Under the pieces are notes generated by a model. That model worked only from the letters and a program-made list of their open reading frames with translations, searched no databases and had not been told where the DNA came from. A DNA stretch of 64,000 nt from Serratia silvae (GTDB lineage: Bacteria; Pseudomonadota; Gammaproteobacteria; Enterobacterales; Enterobacteriaceae), in contig NZ_JAGQDC010000002.1 in assembly GCF_023282985.1 (NCBI RefSeq), forward strand, positions 124,001 to 188,000, read 5' to 3'. The position numbers and the translations under genes are program-made. Numbering within the stretch: position 1 is the stretch's first letter; each line of letters begins with the position of its first letter. This document shows, in pieces, positions 49,940-58,565 of the stretch.

Positions 49940-52634
49940 GTTGTTGGCTACCTTGCTGCAACAGTCTACTGACGAAAAAATCAATCTGACTGATGTTATT
50001 CTCGATCTTGAGCGCATCACCGTCCGCGATGTGCTGTTCTAACGATTCACACAGAAGCTTTCCGGGAAGCAGATTTAACATAGCAAACACGCCCTTCAGG
50101 CGGTGTGCGGTTTGAGACAGCGCTGCAAAATCACTGCTGCCCGCCTCAGTATACAGTTTTTTGATATCGTCGGGTACTGTATCAATAAACAAACCATAGT
50201 AATCACTTGATCTCAATTGTTTTTCATATACTTGAACGCTATCTGTCAGTGATTCTACAGGATTTTCTTGCTGCTCTTGCGCCGCCATCTGGTGTTCTAT
50301 CAAGCTCAGAATAGCGTCGATCATGGCGTTGTGCAGGTTATAGTTGACGCGAATATAGCCTTTATCAAGCTGTTGCCAGCCAGCTTCATCGCTGGCTAGC
50401 AGCAACGTATAGTCGTTGGCCTGCTGCGGATTATCGGTCAGCAGCACATCGTAATCGCGGCTGTTTTTGTGCTCCTCGGCTACGATGCAGTTGGCTCCGT
50501 AGCTCGTCAGTAGCTGAGTCACGATGCGGCGGATCTCGTCGGAGGTGATATCCAGCAGCGCTGTTACCCCATCGAGTAATTTCTCCGTCGTCTGTTCCTC
50601 TGTTTTCTCCTGCTCCATAGTGACACGAATGGTATAGCGGGTACCGATATCGATTTTGCTGCGGATATCCAATTGGCCATTGAGTTTTTTGCACAGCTGA
50701 TTACACAGGAAAAACGTCAGCCCAGAACCGTGGTCGAAGCGGTCGACCAGCGTTTGACTCAGGAACGGGTAGGTCAGGTTGCTGATTTCCTCATTGGAAA
50801 TGCCAGCGCCAGTGTCATTGATATGAAATACCAGGTGTTCAGGGCGATCGGCTTCCTGTTCAACCATCAGGGTGATCTTGCCATAGGCGGTGGTGATGAT
50901 GGCATAGCGCAGCAGCAATGAAAGGATTTTGCGCAGTGCGCCTGCATCGCCAATATATTGTTGGTTGACGTCCAGATTAACGTGACTGAACAGCGCAAGC
51001 CCTTTCTGGTTGATGGCTGGCAGAACGTCCAGCAGAAGTTCATCCAGCAGTGCAGAGGGGGTGAACGGTTGACGTACTGGCAGCCAATCCTGTGTCTCCA
51101 GCCTGGTGAGCAGGGTGATATTGTCGATCAGATCCAATACCGATGCAGAAGCCAGGTTGAGTTGTTTGAGCAATGCCTGCTGCTTGGCATCTGACAGTTG
51201 GTAGAGGCTCTCGGCCAGCTCATGCATTTGCCGCACTGGCTGATTAAGCTCGATCCCCAGGTTGTGCAGCATCAACTTACGGGCCTGAACGTTTTTATCG
51301 TATTCGCGGCGAGCCTGTTGCAGCCGTTTGTTCACCATCACTTCTTTATCCTGATCGTTGAGCAGGAACAGATAGGTTTCAGCCGTTCGTTGGCTGCGGA
51401 AGATGCGGATCTCATAGACTTCGTTGTTGACCGTGGCCTGGATCACACCATGATGCTGCTCTGCCATATGGGCAATTTTGGACAGGCTGAGGTGCGGCAT
51501 CAGGTGCTCGGCGATCTTGTTGCTGGTAATTACGCTGTTATCGGCAAAGTCATAAACCAACAGCCCGCAAGGCAGGCTGGCGACAATTTCCTGGTTGAGC
51601 GAACGTTGGAGCTCTAGCTCGGCGGCTATGTTTTCGCTGGGGCGGATATATTGCTGGCGGAGGAAATAAATGCCCACCATCGATAGCGTCAGCAACAGCA
51701 GATTGACCGCCAGTAACCAGATGTTATTGCGCAGCAGGTCAATCGCCAGATTGAAAGCTGAAACGCGGTAAATCAACTGCAACGGCGAGTTGGGCAAGGA
51801 AACACTGAATTCAACCCAACTACCTTTCAAGGCGGCTTGGGCGTTGATTGCCGTTTCGCTTGGCACTACGTTGTCGTCGATTTCTTCATCATCGGGCTGC
51901 AACAGGAAGTTGCCGCGGGCCATATTCAGCGGAATGATATCGTTAATCGGCAGATCGAAGGCGATCACCGTGGCCAAATGCCCCGGCTGGTTAAAGGTGG
52001 TGCGGATAGAAAACGAATAGGTGTTCTGGAAACGCTGTTTGCGCAGGCCGGAAAAACTCTCGCGTTCGTCCAGCATATTGGCCTGCTGTAGCATTTCGGT
52101 GCGACGGTCTGCCACCGAAGTGGTCAGGTAGTTTTCTTTCAACCGCGAGGTCAGCTCTTTCAGCGATTGGGTCGTCACCAGGCTTAGGCTGTTATCTTGC
52201 CCGTTGAGAAAATACATCGCATAGTTTTCGGTCTCGGTTCCCCAGCGGTTATCCAGGAAGTCCGAAATATTGGCAATGGTAGCCAGCGTGGCGTTGTCGT
52301 GGTTGCCAAAAATGACCGCATCGGTTTTGCTGCGCGGCTTCTCAACGTAAAAAACATCCGGGCGCAGACGGGTTTCCTGCAGATGGCTTTCAATAGGAAG
52401 AGCCGCAGTATTTCCGAATTTGTCGTAGATTTGGTAGGTCAGGGAGCGGTAGCTGTCGATACGCTTTTGCAGCACACTGGCGATGGTGCTGACGGCATGT
52501 TTTTTCTCCGTCAGATAGGCGTTGGTGTAGTTGTAACTGTACAACCCAATGGCCACGGCCAGCAGGACGATAAACAGCCAGAAGCTGCGGGTGATGTAGC
52601 GGGAGTTAATGGTCAATTGTCTATCTTGCAACAT
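49932..52634 (-). CDS. rcsD: Phosphotransferase RcsD
   Basis: 900-residue inner-membrane intermediate of the Rcs relay (E. coli 890). It has a TM helix near residues 15-35, a periplasmic domain, a TM near 305-325, and a kinase-like region in which the phospho-His position is lost (LGIELNQPV where kinases have SHELRTP), as expected for RcsD. The C-terminal HPt domain has His844 (QTAHRLKGVFAML), which passes phosphate from RcsC to RcsB. Its N-terminal half is notably divergent from E. coli. It starts 18 nt after an MFS gene. Confidence 0.95.
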   Translation of the reverse strand: MLQDRQLTINSRYITRSFWLFIVLLAVAIGLYSYNYTNAYLTEKKHAVSTIASVLQKRIDSYRSLTYQIYDKFGNTAALPIESHLQETRLRPDVFYVEKPRSKTDAVIFGNHDNATLATIANISDFLDNRWGTETENYAMYFLNGQDNSLSLVTTQSLKELTSRLKENYLTTSVADRRTEMLQQANMLDERESFSGLRKQRFQNTYSFSIRTTFNQPGHLATVIAFDLPINDIIPLNMARGNFLLQPDDEEIDDNVVPSETAINAQAALKGSWVEFSVSLPNSPLQLIYRVSAFNLAIDLLRNNIWLLAVNLLLLTLSMVGIYFLRQQYIRPSENIAAELELQRSLNQEIVASLPCGLLVYDFADNSVITSNKIAEHLMPHLSLSKIAHMAEQHHGVIQATVNNEVYEIRIFRSQRTAETYLFLLNDQDKEVMVNKRLQQARREYDKNVQARKLMLHNLGIELNQPVRQMHELAESLYQLSDAKQQALLKQLNLASASVLDLIDNITLLTRLETQDWLPVRQPFTPSALLDELLLDVLPAINQKGLALFSHVNLDVNQQYIGDAGALRKILSLLLRYAIITTAYGKITLMVEQEADRPEHLVFHINDTGAGISNEEISNLTYPFLSQTLVDRFDHGSGLTFFLCNQLCKKLNGQLDIRSKIDIGTRYTIRVTMEQEKTEEQTTEKLLDGVTALLDITSDEIRRIVTQLLTSYGANCIVAEEHKNSRDYDVLLTDNPQQANDYTLLLASDEAGWQQLDKGYIRVNYNLHNAMIDAILSLIEHQMAAQEQQENPVESLTDSVQVYEKQLRSSDYYGLFIDTVPDDIKKLYTEAGSSDFAALSQTAHRLKGVFAMLNLLPGKLLCESLEQHIADGDALKIENNISQIDFFVSRLLQQGSQQHE

Positions 52635-52652
52635 GGCTACGCATTCCTGAAA

Positions 52653-53804
52653 TTAGCGAGTGACCGCTTTGGCGCTGGCAGTGACGATCAGCAGTAATGC
52701 AGCGACACAGGCCAGGGCAAACGTCAGGCTGGAGATCTGGGCGATTAGCCCGATCACTGCCGGGCCAGCCAGAATACCGGCATAGCCCACCGTTGTGACC
52801 GAAGCGATGGCCAGGTTGGCTGGCATGACGCGTTGGTTCCCGGCAGCACTAAACAGAATAGGGACCACATTGGATGCCCCAACGCCGACCAGCATAAAAC
52901 CAATCAAAGAGGCTATGGCGCTGTCTATGGCAATGGCTAGCGCCAGGCCGATGGCCGCACACAGGCTACCCAGCAACAGCACCTGATATCTGCCCAAGGC
53001 ATTCACCACTCGATCGCCATTTAGCCTGCCGATCGTCATGGCAATGGAGAATAAAGCGTAACCCAACCCAGCCTGGTTATGATCCATCCCGCGCAGGGTG
53101 GTCAGGAACAGCGCACTCCAGTCGAGCATTGAGCCTTCCGCCAGGAACATGATAAAGCACAGCAGGCCAATGAACATCACCCAGCCACGTGGCAGAACGA
53201 ACATCGGGCCTTCTTTGTCTCCGCCGCTTTCACGCAGCAGGTTTTTACTGGCAATCAACAACAGTGCCAGAATGGCGGCGACGGCGATCAGAGTGGCTTG
53301 CAGCGGGCCTAGTCCCAGCCATAATAGAGCGCTGACCCCACCAGCACCGGCGATCCCCCCAACGCTGAAGAAACCGTGAAAGCCAGACATCATGGCACGA
53401 TTGCTGGCGCGTTCTACCACCACGGCCTGAATGTTCATGGCAACGTCAATCATACCTATCGCCGCACCGAACAGCAGTAACGCTAATGCCATTCCCAGAG
53501 TGGAATCCATCAGCACCAGCAGCGGCAAATCGATGCACAGGGCGACCCCCGCCAACAAGATCACGCGACGACAGCCAAATTTGCCGGTCAATAGACCAGT
53601 CAACGGCATTGCCATGATCGATCCAACCCCGATGCATAGGAGCAACAGGCCTAATGAACCGTCATCTATATTGATACGTGTTTTGGCAAAAGGCACCAGC
53701 GGCGCCCAGGTGGCCATCGCAAGTCCAGCGATAAAAAAGGCCAGACGGGTGGCATTCTGCTCGGGCACACCGGGCTTACTTTGTTCGTTGCAAGTGACTG
53801 TCAT
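52653..53804 (-). CDS. MFS transporter, YbjJ-like
   Basis: 383-residue major facilitator with 12 predicted helices. The architecture and segments such as AEGSMLDWSALFL and GFHGFFSVGGIAGAG match the YbjJ/fucose-permease-like branch. The substrate is unknown. The frame is open to a TTG at 53894; ATG 53804 (MTVTCNEQ) is chosen because the hydrophobic part starts about 20 residues later, but it lacks a clear ribosome-binding site. The stop is only 18 nt before rcsD on the same strand, so it may be cotranscribed with rcsD-rcsB. Confidence 0.8.
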   Translation of the reverse strand: MTVTCNEQSKPGVPEQNATRLAFFIAGLAMATWAPLVPFAKTRINIDDGSLGLLLLCIGVGSIMAMPLTGLLTGKFGCRRVILLAGVALCIDLPLLVLMDSTLGMALALLLFGAAIGMIDVAMNIQAVVVERASNRAMMSGFHGFFSVGGIAGAGGVSALLWLGLGPLQATLIAVAAILALLLIASKNLLRESGGDKEGPMFVLPRGWVMFIGLLCFIMFLAEGSMLDWSALFLTTLRGMDHNQAGLGYALFSIAMTIGRLNGDRVVNALGRYQVLLLGSLCAAIGLALAIAIDSAIASLIGFMLVGVGASNVVPILFSAAGNQRVMPANLAIASVTTVGYAGILAGPAVIGLIAQISSLTFALACVAALLLIVTASAKAVTR

Positions 53805-53894
53805 GTCGGTATCGGGATCGGCTCTGGGTAGTGGCTTAAATGAACCCCTGTTTTTATCACAATCTGTGATCAGGGTCGAAAGGATTCGCGTCAA

Positions 53895-54199
53895 CGGTGT
53901 GGCCTATCAGGGGGAGAATCTGTTTTAGGCCACTCGCTGATGAAGGGGAAATAGTTTCTCAAGGTAATAAATTTATTAGCGTGGGAATTGATGGGGGATT
54001 CATTATTATTTTGTATGTGGTTGCGGGTTATTTAAACGATGAGTGGCGGTAAATTATTCATTGGTTAATTTGCTGGCGGTTTTTTCACTGTTAATTTAGC
54101 TATTAGTGCGGTAGTTAAGAGTGTTTATGATATCTCTCTGTAATTAAACTTATGCATAAAATGCTTTATTGGAACGATTAATGCGCCGGTTTTGGGGAT
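53895..54199. other. AT-rich spacer, no gene seen
   Basis: About 300 nt of AT-rich DNA between the MFS gene start and micF. No open frame or RNA was recognised. It should contain the promoter of the MFS-rcsD-rcsB unit. Confidence 0.6.
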
Positions 54200-54282
54200 A
54201 AAAAAACCGGCCAGAGGCCGGTTGTAACTACAAAAATTATCATACGGATAATGAAGGTAATAATGAAAATAATGATGATAGC
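54200..54282 (-). ncRNA. micF: MicF small RNA
   Basis: Divergent from ompC, as in E. coli. The transcript begins GCTATCATCATTATTTTC, sharing its first 13 nt with E. coli MicF, the part that pairs with ompF mRNA around its ribosome-binding site. It ends in a rho-independent terminator AACCGGCC-TCT-GGCCGGTT followed by seven T. A perfect TATAAT (plus-strand 54289-54294) lies 6 nt upstream of the 5' end. MicF is Hfq-dependent and represses OmpF porin translation. Confidence 0.92.
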
Positions 54283-54288
54283 GGGGTG

Positions 54289-54294
54289 ATTATA
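54289..54294 (-). promoter_or_regulatory. -10 box of micF
   Basis: Perfect TATAAT on the minus strand, correctly spaced from the micF 5' end. No clear -35 is visible, which fits an activated promoter (OmpR, SoxS, MarA or Rob in E. coli). Confidence 0.75.
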
Positions 54295-54471
54295 ACGCCA
54301 GGTGGGAGAAGGTTTTTGGCACAATGTGCTTATTAATGGATACTTTTGTACTGTTATCTTTATTTTTATAAATATTTGTATATCTGTTTGTTTTATAAGG
54401 TTTAATTTATTTTTTTATCTTTCGGTGCTTTATTGCTTTTGTCGGTAATGTTTTGTTAAAGTTCGCTGGAA

Positions 54472-54530
54472 TTTACATTTAGAAACCTTTAAATATGGGT
54501 GTGAAACACTATCGGATACTTGGTATCATT
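54472..54530 (+). promoter_or_regulatory. OmpR-binding region of ompC
   Basis: TTTACATTTAGAAACCTTTA (54472-54491) closely matches the E. coli ompC C1 site. Two further 20-bp units follow in phase: AAATATGGGTGTGAAACACT, which contains GTGAAACA, and ATCGGATACTTGGTATCATT, corresponding to C2 and C3. They end at the -35 region. Confidence 0.8.
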
Positions 54531-54548
54531 TCCTTTCTGGATTAATAT
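54520..54548 (+). promoter_or_regulatory. ompC promoter
   Basis: TTGGTA, a 17-nt spacer, and TAATAT. It lies directly downstream of the OmpR sites and leaves a leader of about 90 nt. Confidence 0.65.
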
Positions 54549-54642
54549 AGCCCTTGTTACCAGAATGGTAATGCACAGTCGCGCTAATAATGCTCATGAA
54601 GAGCAGTGGCCGTAGCTCGACATAATTAAGAGGATAATAACG

Positions 54643-55758
54643 ATGAAACTTCGAGTACTCTCTCTGGTCGTCCCAGCTCTGTTGATGGCAGGCACAGCAG
54701 GTGCAGCAGAAATCTACAACAAAGACGGCAATAAACTGGATTTGTTCGGTAAAATCGATGGTCTTCACTATTTTTCCGACAACGATAAAACCGACGGCGA
54801 TAAGTCTTACATGCGTTTTGGCCTGCGTGGCGAAACTCAGATCAACGATCAGCTGACCGGTTATGGTGAGTGGGAATATCAGGTTCAGTTGAACAAAACT
54901 GAAGACGAAAATGACTCATTCACCCGTGTGGGCTTCGCTGGTCTGAAATTCGGCGATTACGGCTCATTGGATTACGGCCGTAACTACGGTGTGATGTATG
55001 ACATCGGCGCATGGACCGACGTGTTGCCTGAGTTTGGTGGCGATACCTATGGCGCGGACAACTTCCTGTTCCAACGTACCAGCGGTGTTGTGACTTATCG
55101 TAACAACAACTTCTTCGGTCTGGTTGATGGCCTGAACTTTGCCCTGCAGTATCAGGGTAAAAACGGCAACGGTGAAGAAAGCAACAATGGCCGTGATGTC
55201 CTGAACCAGAACGGTGACGGTTACGGCATGTCTACTTCCTACGATCTGGGTTATGGCATCAGTGCCGCTGCGGCCTATTTCAGCTCTGACCGTACCAACG
55301 ATCAGAACGGCGGTCCTAACGGCACCTCTCCCATCCTGGGTCGTGGTGACAAAGCCGAAGCCTATAGCGGTGGTCTGAAATACGACGCCAACAACGTCTA
55401 CCTGGCAGCGATGTACACCCAGTCTTACAACGCGACCCGCTTCGGCAGCAACAATAGCTCTGTGTATGGTTACGCGAACAAGGCACAGAACATCGAAGTG
55501 GTTGCGCAGTACCAGTTCGACTTCGGCCTGCGTCCTTCCGTGGCTTACCTGCAGTCTAAAGGCAAGGACATCGGCGGCGGTTACGGCGATCAAGATCTGA
55601 TGAAATATGTTGATGTGGGTGCGACCTACTACTTCAACAAAAACATGTCCACCTACGTTGACTACAAAATCAACCTGCTGGACGACAACACATTTACCGA
55701 CAAAGCCGGTATCAATACCGACGACGTGGTTGCTGTAGGCCTGGTTTACCAGTTCTAA
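54643..55758 (+). CDS. ompC: Outer-membrane porin OmpC
   Basis: 371-residue general porin with a 21-residue signal peptide (ending GAA before [15 protein letters not shown]). Sixteen beta strands are expected. The constriction loop L3 contains [14 protein letters not shown], and the chain ends in the BAM-recognised VGLVYQF. It forms trimers allowing diffusion of small hydrophilic solutes. Adjacency to micF and rcsD and the OmpR sites identify it as the OmpC orthologue. Start supported by GAGG upstream. Confidence 0.95.
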   Translation: MKLRVLSLVVPALLMAGTAGAAEIYNKDGNKLDLFGKIDGLHYFSDNDKTDGDKSYMRFGLRGETQINDQLTGYGEWEYQVQLNKTEDENDSFTRVGFAGLKFGDYGSLDYGRNYGVMYDIGAWTDVLPEFGGDTYGADNFLFQRTSGVVTYRNNNFFGLVDGLNFALQYQGKNGNGEESNNGRDVLNQNGDGYGMSTSYDLGYGISAAAAYFSSDRTNDQNGGPNGTSPILGRGDKAEAYSGGLKYDANNVYLAAMYTQSYNATRFGSNNSSVYGYANKAQNIEVVAQYQFDFGLRPSVAYLQSKGKDIGGGYGDQDLMKYVDVGATYYFNKNMSTYVDYKINLLDDNTFTDKAGINTDDVVAVGLVYQF

Positions 55759-55778
55759 GCAATTTTGTGAATGTGATC

Positions 55779-55805
55779 ACGCGGCCTTCGGGCCGCGTTT
55801 TTTTT
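55779..55805 (+). terminator. terminator of ompC
   Basis: ACGCGGCC-TTCG-GGCCGCGT, a perfect 8-bp stem with a TTCG loop, followed by seven or more T. Confidence 0.92.
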
Positions 55806-55912
55806 GTCCGTTAGTCAGCCGCACAGATTGATCTTCGCGCGGCACTGATTGCTATTCTGCTGAGTCTGTACACGCCTACCCTGTTTATAAATTGATAATT
55901 CAGGAGGTTGGT

Positions 55913-56329
55913 ATGGAACTTAAGATTGAGCGTGTGATTGAGACGGTGCTGTATGTTAACGATATCGAACGTGCCGCTGCCTTCTATCAGCAGGTGTTGC
56001 AACTGCCAGCTATGGTAGCGAATGAACGCTTCCGGGCCTATAACATCTCCGATCAAAGCGTGTTGCTGCTGTTTGTCGCCGGGGATTCGCTGAACGGCGC
56101 TCATTATCCGGGAGGTTATATTCCCCCTCATGACGGCAGTGGCCCACAGCATCTTGGTTTGGCCGTGAGCAAGGCCCAGTTACCCCTGTGGGAGCAGCAG
56201 TTGGCCGAACACGGCGTTGAGATAGAAGGGCGTATGCGTTGGGAACAGGGCGCGGAGAGCATTTATTTCCGCGATCCAGATGGCCACCTGTTGGAACTGG
56301 TTACGCCGGGCATCTGGGCTAATTATTAG
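55913..56329 (+). CDS. VOC/glyoxalase-family protein
   Basis: 138-residue vicinal-oxygen-chelate fold protein. N-terminal half VLYVNDIERAAAFYQQVL and C-terminal IYFRDPDGHLLELV are the two beta-alpha-beta modules, and QHLGLAV carries a likely metal-binding His with Glu in LLELV. It could be a glyoxalase, dioxygenase-like or fosfomycin-type protein; the exact reaction cannot be told from sequence. ATG 55913 is chosen over 55892 because AGGAGG is 5 nt upstream. Confidence 0.85.
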   Translation: MELKIERVIETVLYVNDIERAAAFYQQVLQLPAMVANERFRAYNISDQSVLLLFVAGDSLNGAHYPGGYIPPHDGSGPQHLGLAVSKAQLPLWEQQLAEHGVEIEGRMRWEQGAESIYFRDPDGHLLELVTPGIWANY

Positions 56330-56405
56330 TTGCCCATTGGTCGTCGTTGAGTGGTGGTTTAGCACTAGAAGACAAAGCATTATTGGTAGAAAAGCCTTTT
56401 CGCTT

Positions 56406-56412
56406 CTACACT
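56406..56412 (+). promoter_or_regulatory. sigma-S-like -10 of osmE
   Basis: TCTACACTTAG resembles the extended sigma-S -10 (TCTATACTTAA). It is about 34 nt before the osmE start codon. In E. coli osmE is osmotically and growth-phase induced. Confidence 0.6.
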
Positions 56413-56445
56413 TAGATAACAATAAGCATGCTAAGAGGATAAACT

Positions 56446-56775
56446 ATGACCAATAAATTGATTTTAGCCGTATGCACTGCGGCGGTATTTACCGTACTTA
56501 CTGGATGTACCACTTACGACAGGGCCGCGAGCTATGTGAACGAGCCTGTGGTAAGCGATGTAAAAGTCGGGATGACTAAACAGCAAGTGCGCGCAATTGC
56601 CGGGCCACCATCGACTTCTGCCACCTTGGTTTATGCGCAGGGGACCTGTGATACCTATGCCGTTGCACCACGGGACGGCAAAGTGCAGACCTATTTTGTC
56701 AGCTACAACGACACGGGCCACGTGATGAACAAGGGCTATCAGAGCTGTTCTGAGTACGATACCCAACCGAAATAA
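56446..56775 (+). CDS. osmE: Osmotically inducible lipoprotein OsmE
   Basis: 109-residue lipoprotein of the SmpA/OmlA-like fold. The lipobox LTGC places the lipidated Cys at 21, followed by Thr, so outer-membrane sorting is expected. Collinear with E. coli OsmE (112), including ARGTCxTY-like QGTCDTY and DTGHVMNKGYQSCSEYDT. Precise function unknown. It has its own terminator. Confidence 0.93.
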   Translation: MTNKLILAVCTAAVFTVLTGCTTYDRAASYVNEPVVSDVKVGMTKQQVRAIAGPPSTSATLVYAQGTCDTYAVAPRDGKVQTYFVSYNDTGHVMNKGYQSCSEYDTQPK

Positions 56776-56796
56776 CCGCCTATTTATTGACTGAAA

Positions 56797-56829
56797 AGAG
56801 CCTCGCTGATGCGGGGCTCTGGTTTTTTT
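56797..56829 (+). terminator. terminator of osmE
   Basis: AGAGCCTCGC-TGAT-GCGGGGCTCT (10-bp stem with one T-G pair) followed by GGTTTTTTT. Confidence 0.88.
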
Positions 56830-56933
56830 AAGCGCAATTGGCCTGAAATTTAAGCGAACGAGCGTTTTGACGCATTTTTTTACGCGAAAACGATAGACAT
56901 TTCATAACGGTACCGTTAATATCTGCGCCCATT

Positions 56934-57021
56934 GGAAGGATGGCCGAGTGGTTTAAGGCAACGGTCTTGAAAACCGTCGAGTGTAACAGCTCCCAGAGTT
57001 CGAATCTCTGTCCTTCCGCCA
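56934..57021 (+). tRNA. serT: tRNA-Ser (anticodon UGA)
   Basis: 88 nt including encoded CCA. The acceptor stem GGAAGGA/TCCTTCC is perfect, with discriminator G. The anticodon stem ACGGT/ACCGT encloses CTTGAAA with anticodon TGA at 56968-56970. A long variable arm (class II) and TTCGAAT T-loop are present. It reads UCA and related serine codons. Its own terminator follows immediately. Confidence 0.97.
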
Positions 57022-57029
57022 AATACAGA

Positions 57030-57058
57030 CCCCAAGCTCGTAAGAGCTTGGGGTTTTT
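57030..57058 (+). terminator. terminator of tRNA-Ser
   Basis: CCCCAAGCTC-GTAA-GAGCTTGGGG, a perfect 10-bp stem, followed by TTTTT. Confidence 0.92.
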
Positions 57059-57358
57059 GTTATGCCTGTCCTATAAGTGCTAACTCATATGGCGATGTAG
57101 TACCTTGAATAAAAAGGGGTGGAAGCCATTTTTCAGTGTCAGTCATTTACGCCGTGGATTAATCACCGCTCAATCATAGATATCGTTGATTCTATCGTGC
57201 CGTGCCCTGCTTGTGTGGCTACGAAGTAAAATGCAAAGTCCTGAAAATGAATCTGTAAGCGGGATCGCAATAAGGAAAACTTTTCACTCTAGCAAGTGAC
57301 AGTGCTGGGTGATTTGTTAAAATAGCAACTACTTAATCAAGATAAGATCATTATTATC
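57059..57358. other. spacer between tRNA-Ser and gspS, nothing recognised
   Basis: 300 nt without a convincing gene. No direct repeat of the tRNA 3' end and no integrase were seen. It presumably holds the gspS promoter. Confidence 0.6.
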
Positions 57359-57751
57359 ATGCAGTTAAATCTGGTTTTTCGTCTTGTCCCTGTGTTGTTT
57401 TTGCTGGTAACGGCGGGTTGTCAGCAACCACGTTCTTCTCTGCAAAAGAATCCAGTCGCCCTTAATGAACAGATAGAACAGCTGGCTTCGATAGTTGCCA
57501 GTACCAAGTATTTGAAATATAAGTGTAATCGTAGTGATTTACCCAGTGATGCGGTCATTGACAAGGTTGCCTACAAAGTCGCCAAGCAACGGGGTTGGAA
57601 TAGCACTGGCTACGGGGCTTTGCCGCAGCGTAGTGAGGAAATTTATCAAGGTCTGATGAGAGACAATACGCCGGAGAAAACCAAGTGCAGCAGCTTTAAC
57701 AGCTTGTTGGCACCTTTTACCGACGAACTGCGTGCAGAAAGAAGCAGTTAG
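57359..57751 (+). CDS. gspS: Type II secretion pilotin, PulS/OutS-like lipoprotein
   Basis: 130-residue lipoprotein with lipobox LVTAGC (lipidated Cys21) followed by Gln-Gln. Size, the Cys pair (KCNRSD and TKCSSF) and location next to gspB and pulA fit the PulS/OutS pilotin family, which binds the C terminus of the GspD secretin and carries it to the outer membrane. It is convergent with gspB. Upstream lies tRNA-Ser. Sequence conservation in this family is low, so context carries much of the call. Confidence 0.8.
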   Translation: MQLNLVFRLVPVLFLLVTAGCQQPRSSLQKNPVALNEQIEQLASIVASTKYLKYKCNRSDLPSDAVIDKVAYKVAKQRGWNSTGYGALPQRSEEIYQGLMRDNTPEKTKCSSFNSLLAPFTDELRAERSS

Positions 57752-57800
57752 TGACACCAACTTGACGCCCTGTGCCAAGTGTCCGGGCTAGCGGTAAGAG

Positions 57801-58355
57801 TTATTCTGATCCTTCGGCGGCGCTTTCTCTATCCACCTTGCCGCCCGGCCAATCCGCTAATGCGTCAAGTGTGAACACATCGCCATTGAAGTTAAAGATA
57901 GTCACGTCCTGTTGTATTTGCTCAATCGTAAGGTTGGGGGCCGGGCTGTCTCCTTCCTGATAACGCTGACCGTTCAGTGTGATGCTGCGCTTCTCATCTT
58001 CTGATGCGTAAACGTGTGCACTGTATCTTAAAGGGGTTAACTCATCACTGGCTAAGGAGGGGGGGATTTTTTTATCTGATCCCACTTGTTGCGCCGGTTT
58101 ATTTTCATCGTGCGCAGTCTCTATCTCAGCGTCGGCAACCGTATGCCTGGACATCTCCGTTTTTACCGCGGCAGAGGGAACAACTTGAGTCAACGCGGGG
58201 GCAGCGAAAGCTTCGTTGTTACGCCAGTGCTGTCCGGAAAACCAACCTATCGCTATTAACAACAATGCATACACTGGCAGCAGATAGCGGGGAATAAACA
58301 GCCCCTTGGCGGGCTGAACGCCGACTTTTGGCTCTACTCTCGATTTATTGTTCAC
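57801..58355 (-). CDS. gspB: General secretion pathway protein B, PulB-like
   Basis: 184-residue bitopic inner-membrane protein. A short cytoplasmic N terminus is followed by a TM helix near residues 24-42 (LLPVYALLLIAIGW), a variable Pro/Ala/Glu-rich linker, and a C-terminal GspB domain with LRYSAHVYASEDEKRSITLNG and FTLDALADWPGG. In Klebsiella pulB lies downstream of pulA in the same order. GspB helps secretin assembly or protection in some species. GTG start; 210 nt separate it from pulA. Confidence 0.88.
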   Translation of the reverse strand: MNNKSRVEPKVGVQPAKGLFIPRYLLPVYALLLIAIGWFSGQHWRNNEAFAAPALTQVVPSAAVKTEMSRHTVADAEIETAHDENKPAQQVGSDKKIPPSLASDELTPLRYSAHVYASEDEKRSITLNGQRYQEGDSPAPNLTIEQIQQDVTIFNFNGDVFTLDALADWPGGKVDRESAAEGSE

Positions 58356-58526
58356 ATCCCTGAACCTTTAATTAACGCTGATTTCTACAGCCAGAGGTTG
58401 TTTTATTGGCGTGTCGCCAATACTAGGGCAACGCCAAAGTATGAAGGGTATATCCTGACAGAAAACCTGGGTCAATAGCATTGTACTTATATTCGGGATT
58501 GATGTGATTCAGTTGGTTTAACATCT

Positions 58527-58558
58527 CGTTTCAGGCCACCTGATGGTGACCCGAAACG
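58527..58558 (-). other. hairpin between pulA and gspB
   Basis: CGTTTC/GAAACG, GG/CC and CACC/GGTG pair around TGAT with two mismatches. It lacks a T-run on the coding strand, so pulA transcripts could read into gspB. Possible partial terminator. Confidence 0.45.
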
Positions 58559-58565
58559 GACCGTT

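Noticed and set aside
56934-57358. Integrated element with attachment repeats at tRNA-Ser
   Set aside because: No integrase gene and no second copy of the tRNA 3' end were seen within the window; only the adjacency is reported.
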